The notes under the pieces were generated by a model. It saw only the letters and a list, made by a program, of their open reading frames with translations. It had not been told where the DNA came from and searched no databases. A stretch of 64,000 nt of DNA from assembly GCA_964386435.1 (NCBI GenBank), contig CAYLSV010000004.1, positions 21,637 to 85,636 of the forward strand, in the 5' to 3' direction. Source of the DNA: CAYLSV01 sp964386435. Lineage in GTDB: Bacteria > Planctomycetota > Phycisphaerae > Tepidisphaerales > Tepidisphaeraceae. Of this stretch, positions 1 through 7,350 are shown piece by piece. A program made the position numbers and the translations under genes. Positions within the stretch are counted from its first letter, which is position 1; each line of letters starts with the position of its first letter.

Positions 1-306
1 AATTTGACGGCGATCCCGATCAGCGTTCTCTTTCAGCTTCTCCGCCCAGAACGCCTCGCGGGTCTTGGGCCGCGTTGCGTAGCGGCAGCCGGGGTGCTGG
101 TGCCAGAAGCAGCCGTGGACGAAAATCACCTTCTTCCGGCAAGGAAACACAAGGTCCGGCCGACCCGGAAGCTCCTTGCAGTGAAGCCGATAACGGTAAC
201 CCATCCGATGGATCAGTGACCGCACCCGCATCTCGGGCTTCGAGTTCTTACCTTTGATCGCCCTCATGTTGCGGCTGCGCTGGTCAGGCGTGTGAACGTC
301 ACTCAT
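1..306 (-). CDS. vsr: Very short patch repair endonuclease Vsr (partial, 3' end outside window)
   Basis: Vsr nicks 5' of the T in T:G mismatches that arise when the 5-methylcytosine made by Dcm-type enzymes deaminates. Reading leftward from the ATG at 306 gives 102 codons with no stop before the window edge. The protein begins MSDVHTPDQRSRNMRAIKGK, matching the conserved Vsr start (RSxNMRAI). It has LPGRPDLVF, carrying the catalytic Asp, and VFVHGCFWH-type residues (IFVHGCFWHQH), carrying the active-site His. The gene starts 29 bp after the EcoRII-like nuclease stop and reads the same way, so it is the third gene of a methylase, nuclease, Vsr operon. The product fits the partner enzymes, because Vsr acts at Dcm-type CCWGG sites. 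The C-terminal third is missing only because the window ends. Confidence 0.9.
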   Translation of the reverse strand, partial: MSDVHTPDQRSRNMRAIKGKNSKPEMRVRSLIHRMGYRYRLHCKELPGRPDLVFPCRKKVIFVHGCFWHQHPGCRYATRPKTREAFWAEKLKENADRDRRQI

Positions 307-335
307 ACAAGGTCCTTCAGTAGTATCGCATCGGA

Positions 336-1499
336 TCACAGCCGTTCCTGCACGTCGCTGATGAAGCGGTCAATGCTCAGGATGTCCATTGCCCGCTCTT
401 TCGGATACTCCTTGTGGAGCGGCTGCGGCACCACCAATGAAACATTGGCCTTCGACATCTCTGCCAGCTGGTTGCCGCTGATGCCTTTCTGGAGCGTCAG
501 CAGGTGTTTAGTTGGCACCCTCTGACCCTCATTGAGCACCTGCCGCCAGCGGTCCTTGCACGTCGTTTTCAGGCCAACTACGAACAGCCGGTCCACCGGG
601 TAGCTTGGATCGTTGTACGCCTCGACGCTCGGGATGATGAAGTCAGGCTTGCCGTCGATAGCCGGCTGGGATTCGTGCGGCACGCCGGCGTCCTTCAGGA
701 TGAATTCAACGTGGTTCTCGAACGAACGGCCGGCCCGCGCCTTCCGGCGGTTGGTGATGGAACCGGCTGTCTTAAGGAAATCATCTACGCTCTCGAACAT
801 GCGGTGAATCTGCTCGTTACACAGCCGTCGCTCCACGAGCCGGAACAGCCGGTACTCGGCGTTTATGGCCTGCACCAAGCGTTTGTCGTGGGGCATTCTT
901 GCAAGGTTCTGTACACAATCGCGAATAGCTGTGCGGGTCGCTTCAGAGAAGGTTAGCCCGCTTGGGAAGTCTTCAAGCTCCGCCGCGAACTTGCGGAAGT
1001 GACGTTCAAGGCACTCATCTTCGTCCTCGACATGCTCCCGGCCTGGCTCAAACACGCCCCATGAGTCGATAGCCTCCACGCCCAGCGCAGCTTGCACCTG
1101 CTCAATATCGTCCTCAAGGTCCAGCACATACGCGTGGAACTGCTCGAGGCTGATAGGCACCAGCACAAGCAAGTTGCCCACCGCGTCGGCGTTCAGGAAT
1201 GGGAAGTCGCGGCCGAAGCGTGTCAGGCGGTACTCGTGGCGGGTGCCCTTGCCGTACCACGTCACAGCAGACTCGGTGATGAGACCGTTCTGCCATGTGA
1301 TGCTGACGATATGCTTGTGATTGATGCCGTTAACAGGAGCCTGCGGAGTAAAGAACTCCCAAACACCGGACGGCAAGTAAAACCCACACTGATGGCTGCC
1401 GGTCACACCAGCGTCATTCGGCGAGATGAACTTCAGCAGCGCCCGGCCGTTAGTCCGGGCATCAGCAATCGCCTGTTCAGCGTGTGGGCTGGTCATCAT
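336..1499 (-). CDS. EcoRII-like type IIE restriction endonuclease
   Basis: A 387-residue protein, close to the roughly 400 residues of EcoRII. The N-terminal half (about 1-150) resembles the EcoRII effector DNA-binding domain. The C-terminal half (about 250-387) is the catalytic PD-(D/E)XK domain: Glu261 in RSFENHVE, Pro-Asp at 285-286 in GKPDFIIP, then Lys311 and Lys315 in KTTCKDRWRQ, the signature of the EcoRII/SsoII group. EcoRII enzymes cut at CCWGG and need a second site as effector. The start is a double ATG (1499/1496) with AGGAGC a few bases upstream. It begins 15 bp after the methyltransferase stop, so the two are co-transcribed. Specificity for CCWGG is inferred from homology and from the Dcm and Vsr neighbours. 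Confidence 0.9.
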   Translation of the reverse strand: MMTSPHAEQAIADARTNGRALLKFISPNDAGVTGSHQCGFYLPSGVWEFFTPQAPVNGINHKHIVSITWQNGLITESAVTWYGKGTRHEYRLTRFGRDFPFLNADAVGNLLVLVPISLEQFHAYVLDLEDDIEQVQAALGVEAIDSWGVFEPGREHVEDEDECLERHFRKFAAELEDFPSGLTFSEATRTAIRDCVQNLARMPHDKRLVQAINAEYRLFRLVERRLCNEQIHRMFESVDDFLKTAGSITNRRKARAGRSFENHVEFILKDAGVPHESQPAIDGKPDFIIPSVEAYNDPSYPVDRLFVVGLKTTCKDRWRQVLNEGQRVPTKHLLTLQKGISGNQLAEMSKANVSLVVPQPLHKEYPKERAMDILSIDRFISDVQERL

Positions 1500-1514
1500 G
1501 TTTGCTCCTACGGT

Positions 1515-2732
1515 CTACACAGCCTTCTTTCGTCCGTTATTCGTACGCAGCGGCAGCTTAAACAAGCACCCGTTTGGTGACGCAGCCAGCTTGCGGCCGA
1601 AGACCTTGACCATTTCACGTCCGACCGCCTCGGCAACCGGCGGGACGACGGCATTGCCAAACTGCTTGTAAGCCTGCGTGTCAGAGACGACAATCGGCAG
1701 GTGGTCCGGGAAACCCATGAGGCGTGCGGCCTCTCTCGGACTAAGCCGGCGAGGGTTCTTGCCACGACCTTGCGGTATCAGCACTTCAGAGCCATCTTTG
1801 AAATATCGGGCACTGAGCGTTCGGCTCACGCCGTCAAGGTCCGTCATGCCGAAGCCAAAGCCGTTGCCCGCCGCCTTATGTTTCGCCGCATAGTTCTGAA
1901 GATATGTCCACAGGTGGTCGGTCAGCGTGTACTTGGCCTCCACCTTCGGGTCGAGGATGTTACGGAACTTTGGTCGTTCGCCCTCGGGCGGCTCGGGGTA
2001 GGTAAAGCCGGGATCATCGCCAAAATGGCGACGGTCGAAGCCGACGATAAACACCCGCTCCCGGTGCTGCGGGACATAGCGGGCGGCGTCAATGACTTGG
2101 TCGTAGACGACGTAGTTCAGGTCCTCCAGCGTGCGGCGGATGACCGCCCAGGTGCGGCCCTTGTCGTGGGACTTAAGGTTCTTCACGTTCTCAAGCAGCA
2201 GTACGGGCGGACGTTTGATTTCGATGACGGTGGCGAGGTGGAAGAACAGCGTGCCCTGCGTCTCGTCCTTGAACCCGTGGGCCTTGCCAAGGCTGGCCTT
2301 CTTCGACACGCCGGCGATGCTGAACGGCTGGCACGGGAAGCCGGCGGTCAGCACGTCGTGGTCGGGGATATCGGCCGGCTTCACCTGGCGTATGTCGCCG
2401 ACGGGCACCTCGCCATGCCATTTCTGGTAGGTCTTCTGCGCGTACTTGTCCCACTCACAGCTGAACACGCACCGTCCACCGTTCTTCTCCATACCCAAAC
2501 GCAGGCCGCCGATGCCAGCGAATAAATCAATGAAGGTGAAGGGAATATTGCCTCCCTCAGGTACCACTGGCGGCACTTGGTCGAACAGCGTCGGCCCATC
2601 CTCACCATGCTCGAATGCCTTCATCAGCACCGACAGCACGAACTCTTTCTGTGACTGGCGGAGGCCGTAGCTGTTGGTGTCGATCCACTGCTTCAGGTGG
2701 GGCGGAACGTCGCGGATTAGCAGCTGCGGCAT
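1515..2732 (-). CDS. Dcm/M.EcoRII-type DNA (cytosine-5) methyltransferase with an extra N-terminal RHH-like segment
   Basis: Transfers methyl from SAM to C5 of cytosine, probably the inner C of CCWGG, protecting DNA from the adjacent nuclease. Motifs in order: FAGIGG (SAM binding, about 71-76), FPCQPF with the catalytic Cys134, ENVKNL (about 181-186), then the YVPQHRERVFIVGF motif. The stretch FPCQPFSIAGVSKKASLG closely matches E. coli Dcm. The start at 2732 is chosen because AGAGGAA precedes it; the frame is open to 2831, but that extension is unlike Dcm. The first 45 residues (MPQLLIRDVPPHLKQWIDTN onward) look like a ribbon-helix-helix DNA-binding segment, absent from a minimal C5 methylase. 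It may autoregulate the operon through the tandem GATATC repeat just upstream. Confidence 0.93.
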   Translation of the reverse strand: MPQLLIRDVPPHLKQWIDTNSYGLRQSQKEFVLSVLMKAFEHGEDGPTLFDQVPPVVPEGGNIPFTFIDLFAGIGGLRLGMEKNGGRCVFSCEWDKYAQKTYQKWHGEVPVGDIRQVKPADIPDHDVLTAGFPCQPFSIAGVSKKASLGKAHGFKDETQGTLFFHLATVIEIKRPPVLLLENVKNLKSHDKGRTWAVIRRTLEDLNYVVYDQVIDAARYVPQHRERVFIVGFDRRHFGDDPGFTYPEPPEGERPKFRNILDPKVEAKYTLTDHLWTYLQNYAAKHKAAGNGFGFGMTDLDGVSRTLSARYFKDGSEVLIPQGRGKNPRRLSPREAARLMGFPDHLPIVVSDTQAYKQFGNAVVPPVAEAVGREMVKVFGRKLAASPNGCLFKLPLRTNNGRKKAV

Positions 2733-2753
2733 GGGATTCCTCTGGGTGAAGTT

Positions 2754-2771
2754 GATATCGGTGATATCGGT
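2754..2771. promoter_or_regulatory. Tandem 9-bp repeat with two GATATC palindromes, candidate operator
   Basis: GATATCGGT occurs twice head-to-tail at 2754-2762 and 2763-2771, placing two GATATC palindromes exactly 9 bp apart. The repeat sits 22 bp upstream of the chosen methyltransferase start at 2732. Tandem palindromes at this spacing are a common layout for ribbon-helix-helix repressors, and the methylase N-terminus looks like one. Function is inferred. The rest of the gap (2772-3045) shows no gene or clear promoter that I can support. Confidence 0.4.
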
Positions 2772-3045
2772 TGTACCCAGACAGTCGCACGAACGGCGTG
2801 GTCCGTCAAGCTCCGCCTTCAGGTGCGACATCGCAGCTTATTATGCCGGCAGCACAGCTGCCCTACATTGCCAGACGTGCCTGACCGATTGGAGTTCCGA
2901 CGTCCTTCTCCGTCGGGTCGGCAACATCCGGCTATCGCGTCGCGGTGAATGAGATTCACCACCCGAGCGTTCAGGGTCCCCATGATGCGTACGTCGCCAT
3001 CGCAGTGATGGCGTTTCGCACCCCTCTCCACACAAGGAGTATCGT

Positions 3046-3237
3046 ATGGTTCACATCCCTGTTTGGGCCGCCGTCGTCATCGGCCGCTGTGCCGTCAACA
3101 CCTACAAGAAGCACAAGCAGAAGGAGGCTTCGGCCAAGTTTGAGCTTGAGCAGGCGCAGCGCGAGTGCAAGCGTCTGCAAGCGGAAAACCGTCGTCGTCC
3201 CGACGATGACGGGCAGCCCGCACGTCTTGTCGGCTAG
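3046..3237 (+). CDS. Small hypothetical protein, hydrophobic N-terminus and charged helix
   Basis: A 63-residue reading frame starting MVHIPVWAAVVIGRCAVNTY, with AAGGAG a suitable distance upstream of the ATG. The first 18 residues are hydrophobic, and the middle (about 20-48) is a Lys/Glu/Gln-rich, probably coiled helix. I do not recognise a family. It lies between the divergent restriction operon and the SOS cassette, reading toward the latter. A small membrane-anchored protein is possible, but the only support is the ribosome-binding site and the plausible composition. Confidence 0.45.
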   Translation: MVHIPVWAAVVIGRCAVNTYKKHKQKEASAKFELEQAQRECKRLQAENRRRPDDDGQPARLVG

Positions 3238-3304
3238 CGGCCGTTGACCCCGAACGGACATCGGACGTTGACTTGCCCGTTCGGTTGATGTTAGATATAT
3301 CCCG

Positions 3305-3769
3305 ATGCTGTCCAACTTCGGGAGAAAACCGGCGTGGGGTGCCTTAACCGGCACCCTCACGCCTTTGATCGGCCCTCGGCTGCCGCTGCCGTTGATGTTG
3401 AGCCACGTCCAGGCTGGCTTTCCGAGTCCCGCCGAAGATTACGTTGAAGGGCAGCTTGATCTGAATGAACACCTGATCCACCGCCCGGCAGCGACGTTCT
3501 TCGTCCACGTGACAGGCGAAAGCATGACGGACATCGGGATATATCCTGGCGACCTCTTGATCGTGGACCGGGCGGAACCGGTAGTACATGGCAAGGTGGT
3601 GGTTGCGGTGCTCGATGGCGGCCTAACCGTCAAGCTGTTCGAGCGGCGCGGCCGTAGCATCATCTTGAAGGCTGCCAATCCTGATTTTTCGCCGATTGTT
3701 CTCGACGAGCAGCAAGACGTGGAGCTAATCATCTGGGGTGTAGCTACCAGCGCTGTTCGTCGCCTTTGA
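3305..3769 (+). CDS. umuD: UmuD-like SOS mutagenesis protein, S24 self-cleaving peptidase
   Basis: UmuD cleaves itself on RecA filaments to give UmuD', the partner of the UmuC polymerase in Pol V. The 154-residue protein has the cleavage site Ala37-Gly38 in VQAGFPSPAEDYVEG, the catalytic Ser73 in TGESMTDIGI and the catalytic Lys110 in LTVKLF. The conserved DLLIVDRA segment follows the serine. Length and order match the family. The start at 3305 lacks a strong Shine-Dalgarno; a later start at Met31 would shorten the arm before the cleavage site. It is followed 19 bp later by umuC, forming the usual umuDC pair. I could not find a convincing LexA box upstream, so SOS control is expected but not shown. 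Confidence 0.92.
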   Translation: MLSNFGRKPAWGALTGTLTPLIGPRLPLPLMLSHVQAGFPSPAEDYVEGQLDLNEHLIHRPAATFFVHVTGESMTDIGIYPGDLLIVDRAEPVVHGKVVVAVLDGGLTVKLFERRGRSIILKAANPDFSPIVLDEQQDVELIIWGVATSAVRRL

Positions 3770-3788
3770 GCATGTTGGGACTGCTCCG

Positions 3789-5107
3789 GTGACGAACGCT
3801 TGTGGACCATTGGCGCGGAACCTTCTGCCGCAACTGGCGGTAGCGCTTGTCGACTGCAACAACTTCTACTGCTCATGCGAACGGGTGTTTGATCCACGCC
3901 TAGCGACCGTGCCGGTCGCCGTGCTATCAAACAACGACGGGTGCGTGATCGCCCGCAGTCAGGAAGTCAAAGATTTGGGTGTGGCGATGGGAACGCCGGC
4001 CTTTCAGGTGCGGCAGCAGCTAGCTAAGCACGGCGTCAAGGTGCTGTCGAGCAACTACACGCTGTACGCCGACATGAGCCGCCGGGTCATGGAGGTGATG
4101 GAGTCGATGGCACCCGCCGTCGAAATCTACTCAATTGACGAAGCGTTCGTTGATCTGTCGCGGATTCCAGCGGGTGAACTGGATGCGTTCGCCCGCGAGC
4201 TACAGGCAAAGGTGCTTCGTTGGACGGGCATACCGGTCGGTATCGGGATCGGCACGACCAAGACGCTGGCGAAGGTGGCAAATCACTACGCCAAGAAACA
4301 CCGGGCCGACACCGGCGGGGTCTACTCGATGATCGACGATCCCGGTGCCGAGGCGTCATGCGATGGTGCGAAGTCGGCGACGTATGGGGTGTCGGGCGGG
4401 CGCATGGTCCACGGCTCGTTAGTGCTGGCGTTCGATCTGCTGCGGATTTGCGTGACTGTGAACCTAGTGACATCCGCAGCAAGATGACGGTGGTTGGGCA
4501 ACGCACGGTGTTGGAACTGCGAGGCACGCCGTGCATTCCGCTGGAAATGGTTCCTGATCTTCGCAAGGGCGTTGCCAGCACCCGCAGCTTTGGCCGCCGA
4601 GTGACCTGCAAGCATGAACTTGCCGAAGCCATTGCCGGGTTTGTGGATCGCGCTAGTGGAAAGCTCCGGCGTGAACAGCTGGTTGCCGGGGTTCTGCAAG
4701 TCTTCGTGCGAACGGACCGGTTTCGGGAAGACAAACCGCAATATGGTAACACGGCCTCTGCTCGTCTTGCGGTGCCCTCGGCCGATGTCGCCGAACTGAC
4801 GCACCGCGCAACGGGTCTGCTCGACCGGTTGTATCGGCCGGGCTACGAGTACAAGAAGGCGGGGGTGATGCTGGTCGATCTTTCGCCTGCCGCGACACGG
4901 CAGCAGGGGCTGTTTGATGAAGTTGACCGCGAGAAGCGGCTAAACCTATTGAATGCTTACGACGCCATCAATATGCGTTATGGCAGGGGCACGGTGAAGC
5001 TCGCCGCTCAAGCCGTCGGACGCAAACAGACTTGGCAAATGCGCCGCGAGCATCTTTCGCCCCGCTATACAACTGACTGGAAGCAACTACCAAAGGTAAA
5101 GGCATAG
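3789..5107 (+). CDS. umuC: UmuC-like Y-family DNA polymerase V subunit, frame broken by an apparent 1-base deletion
   Basis: The catalytic subunit of translesion polymerase V. The first part (GTG start at 3789) has ALVDCNNFYCSCERVF, with the metal-binding Asp, then VLSNNDGCVIARS, and YSIDEAFVDLS with the second catalytic acidic pair. The frame runs on to a stop at 4487 with unrelated sequence, whereas the next frame carries the family continuation VGDVWGVG (helix-hairpin-helix region), then STRSFGRRV, YGNTASARL, the little-finger segment and the C-terminus to 5107. The switch lies near 4350-4365, between GAEA and MRWCEVGDVWG, and needs one inserted base to restore a full protein of about 440 residues. 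Other single-base losses in this scaffold make sequence error likely, but a true pseudogene is possible. Confidence 0.88.
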
Positions 5108-5110
5108 AGT

Positions 5111-5860
5111 ATGTGCGGACGCGAAGTGCAGTTTCGGAAGCGAGCGGCGATGCAGGATGCATTCATGGCACGGTATGTTGGCAGCGAGCCGCCTCCGCCT
5201 CCTCGGTATAACATCGCGCCCACGCAGCCGCTGTTAGTTGTGAGCGGCGATAACAACCGGCAGTTGGATGTCATGCGGTGGGGTCTGGTGCCTGCCCGCT
5301 CGAAGTCCATCGGAAGCAAGCCGTGGTTCAACGGGCGCAGTGAGCAACTACATGCTCAAGGCGGGGCCGGTAACGTCTACCGACGGTTGATTGGCCGCAA
5401 GCGCTGTCTGGTTCCTTTCGATGCGTTCTACGAGTGGCACCGGTTGCCGGACGGCGGCAAGCAGCCATTCGCCGTTTCGCTCGATGGGGACGGCCCGCAC
5501 GCTTTTGCCGGGGTCTGGGACGAATGGGACAATGGTGATGAGGTGCTTCGCTCCTGCCTGATGTTCACCTGCAAGGCAAACTCGCTGATGGCGTACATTC
5601 ACAATGGAGGCCCACGCGGCGGACGGATGCCGGTCATCCTCTCGCCCGATCGATGGGGCGACTGGTTGAGCGAGGACGTCACCGGGCAGGAGGCAGCCCG
5701 GCTGTTGAAGCCGTGGGCCGACGATCATTCGCTGGTTGCGACGCCCGTCAGCGATAGCGTGAGCCGCGGCGTCGAGAGTGAGATGTGTCTTGAGCCGGTC
5801 GGTCAACCGATCCGGACAGTTCCCGATTCTGAGCCTCGACTGTTTGGCGGCGACGCTTGA
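5111..5860 (+). CDS. SRAP domain protein (YedK/HMCES family)
   Basis: SRAP proteins covalently trap abasic sites in single-stranded DNA through Cys2, shielding them from breakage and error-prone bypass. The 249-residue protein has Cys2 in MCGRE, YNIAPTQ, MRWGLVP, the Asn of FNGRSE, and the catalytic Glu in LVPFDAFYEW. The final motif, normally His directly followed by DRMPVIL, reads IHNGGPRGGRMPVIL, so about six residues separate the His from RMPVIL. The gene begins 3 bp after the umuC stop and completes a umuD-umuC-SRAP cassette, a common mobile SOS arrangement. The unusual spacing could alter the active site or be a tolerated loop. Confidence 0.92.
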   Translation: MCGREVQFRKRAAMQDAFMARYVGSEPPPPPRYNIAPTQPLLVVSGDNNRQLDVMRWGLVPARSKSIGSKPWFNGRSEQLHAQGGAGNVYRRLIGRKRCLVPFDAFYEWHRLPDGGKQPFAVSLDGDGPHAFAGVWDEWDNGDEVLRSCLMFTCKANSLMAYIHNGGPRGGRMPVILSPDRWGDWLSEDVTGQEAARLLKPWADDHSLVATPVSDSVSRGVESEMCLEPVGQPIRTVPDSEPRLFGGDA

Positions 5861-5979
5861 TTCACCCTCATTTCATATCCTGAATGCAACACGGCGGGTG
5901 CGTCTTGCACGGCTGGTCGCTGTGTTAGCTGCACCCCTGCTGTTTTCGACGCACACCTATCCATCGTTGCTGGCCTGCC

Positions 5980-6015
5980 AACTATAGGTAAAGAACTATA
6001 GGATTATACTATAGG
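5980..6015. repeat. Three AT-rich ACTATAGG repeats at about 14-bp spacing
   Basis: AACTATAGG occurs at 5980-5988 and 5994-6002, and ACTATAGG at 6008-6015. Each unit contains the palindrome CTATAG. The spacing of about 14 bp and the local AT-richness stand out from the GC-rich surroundings and resemble the 13-mer unwinding repeats of replication origins. Confidence 0.75.
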
Positions 6016-6019
6016 TTTC

Positions 6020-6084
6020 GGGGTGGCAATTCAGCGTACGTAAGGGGTGGTGATTCAGCGTATGGGGGGTGGTGATTCAGCGTG
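6020..6084. repeat. Three 19-bp iterons, consensus GGGGTGGTGATTCAGCGTA
   Basis: Copies lie at 6020-6038 (GGGGTGGCAATTCAGCGTA), 6044-6062 (exact consensus) and 6066-6084 (last base G). All are in the same orientation at 24- and 22-bp steps, roughly two helical turns. Direct repeats of this size next to a repA gene are expected RepA-binding iterons. Confidence 0.8.
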
Positions 6085-6091
6085 AACAACC

Positions 6092-7033
6092 TCACCTATT
6101 CGCCGCCTTATCCACAGTTGACACCATGCTGACGCGGGTTGTCGGCAGCGGCGGCGGTGACGGGTAGATCACCAGACCGCCGATCACCTCGTCAATGCGG
6201 GCGTCCGGGTAGACGGTCAACACCTGCCGCAAAGACACTCTGAACTGCTTCTTGAAGTTGGTTGAGTCGGTGTATTCCTGCCCGAACTGGTCCCGCAGAT
6301 TCTGCCAGCTGAGCTTCACGCCCTGCGGCCGGTTCACCCGGCACAGGCGGTGGGCCAGCCACGTGTAGATGTCCAAGGCAAGGGCGGACCCTTTGAGTGA
6401 TGCGAGCGCCCGATAGTCGAGCGGCACCGCGTGTTGGGCCAGCGTATCGAAGAAGTCGCGGGACAACTCCATCACGCCCGGCCACAGGGTGTGCTGGCTG
6501 CCGTCATGCTGTAGCCACGCCTCGAAGCGTTTGATCGGCTTGGCATCGACCGTCACCACACGCCCTTCGTTCTCCATGCCGAGCGTCAGGCGGCAGGCCG
6601 CCAGCGCCTCCATCTGCCTGCGGAACATCGTGTAGCCCCCGCGTGCCCCACCCGTCGGCGATATGCCGAGACTGGTCAGGAACTGCCGCATGGAGTCGCC
6701 CACCTCCACGGTGCGGCTCTGGGTCCGCACCGCCTCGCTGCTGACGTGGACCATCACCAACCGCGGCGTGGCCCCGTAGGGCAAGGGCTGCTCCCGCCAC
6801 CCCTTCCCGTCATACAGCTTGCCCGCTTCCAGCAGGATGTTGACGTAGCCGCTTTTGCGCTCGAACGTGCGTGAGTCCGTGCGTCGCCGTGGCAACCCGA
6901 CCTGGCACATCACCGTGTGGAGGAAGTCGGCTCGTTCCGGCCGTTGGTGGCGGATTCTGCTTCCCGCCTCCACCAGCTTGCGTTGCTGCTTAGTCAGCGG
7001 TCTGCTCGTCTTGGTCGTTGGCGGCTCGCTCAC
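6092..7033 (-). CDS. repA: Plasmid replication initiator, RepA_C family
   Basis: Probably binds the adjacent iterons and opens the origin. The 313-residue protein begins with a GTG at 7033 (MSEPPTTKTSRPLTKQQ), whose GTGA overlaps the stop of the upstream partition gene, which fixes the start. The C-terminal two thirds matches plasmid-encoded RepA proteins: GYTMFRRQMEALAACRL, then YRALASLKGSALALDIYTWL and VKLSWQNLRDQFG, a winged-helix-like region. It is the third gene of a parA, small partition protein, repA operon, so copy number and partition are probably co-controlled. The origin lies just after its 3' end rather than upstream. No truncation is visible. Confidence 0.85.
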   Translation of the reverse strand: MSEPPTTKTSRPLTKQQRKLVEAGSRIRHQRPERADFLHTVMCQVGLPRRRTDSRTFERKSGYVNILLEAGKLYDGKGWREQPLPYGATPRLVMVHVSSEAVRTQSRTVEVGDSMRQFLTSLGISPTGGARGGYTMFRRQMEALAACRLTLGMENEGRVVTVDAKPIKRFEAWLQHDGSQHTLWPGVMELSRDFFDTLAQHAVPLDYRALASLKGSALALDIYTWLAHRLCRVNRPQGVKLSWQNLRDQFGQEYTDSTNFKKQFRVSLRQVLTVYPDARIDEVIGGLVIYPSPPPLPTTRVSMVSTVDKAANR

Positions 7034-7350
7034 GTGTCGTCTAGGTAGCCGTTGGTCCGCAACCACGGCTCGATGGCCTCCTCGATGATCTCCTGCATGG
7101 TCTGCGGTTCGATGCCGTCCAACTGCCGTTGCAACGTCGCTCGCTTCAGCAGGTCGGCGTAGTCGTCGCGGATGCGTGTATGGAACGGCACGCGCTTCAG
7201 CTTCTTGACCGGTCGGCCGCTTGTCCCCGTGGATGATGTAGCCGGACGTTGATCGGCCGGAAGCGTCTTCCCGCGCACGAACGCCTTCTCGATCTCGCTG
7301 GTCTCCGCCTTCGCGGGCAACCCGTCGACGAGCGTGCGGCGTACGGTCAT
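7030..7350 (-). CDS. Small DNA-binding partition partner of ParA (probable ribbon-helix-helix)
   Basis: A 106-residue basic protein between parA and repA. The N-terminal half is probably disordered and positively charged, and contains RPVKKLKRVPFHTRIRDDY. The C-terminal part (LLKRATLQRQLDGIEPQTMQ, then EIIEEAIEPWL) has the strand-helix-helix pattern of small centromere-binding proteins such as ParG. It overlaps parA by 4 bp and repA by 4 bp, so translation is coupled. In type Ib partition loci such a protein binds the centromere and stimulates the ParA ATPase. A strong palindrome upstream of parA is a candidate target. The fold is judged by eye. Confidence 0.6.
   Translation of the reverse strand: MTVRRTLVDGLPAKAETSEIEKAFVRGKTLPADQRPATSSTGTSGRPVKKLKRVPFHTRIRDDYADLLKRATLQRQLDGIEPQTMQEIIEEAIEPWLRTNGYLDDT

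Larger units (their letters stand above)
5978..6118. other. Candidate iteron replication origin (oriV)
   Basis: The gap between the SRAP gene and repA carries three kinds of element in a typical plasmid-origin order: three AT-rich repeats of CTATAGG (5980-6015), three 19-bp iterons (6020-6084), and a perfect DnaA box TTATCCACA at 6108-6116, inside the 3' end of repA. AT-rich repeats would be the duplex-unwinding element and the iterons the RepA binding sites. Origin activity is inferred from this layout and the adjoining repA. The 100 bp before it (5861-5977) holds nothing I can name. Confidence 0.7.

Noticed and set aside
3238..3304. LexA box before umuD
   Set aside because: No convincing palindromic SOS box; LexA sites differ between phyla, so absence of the E. 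coli consensus proves nothing.
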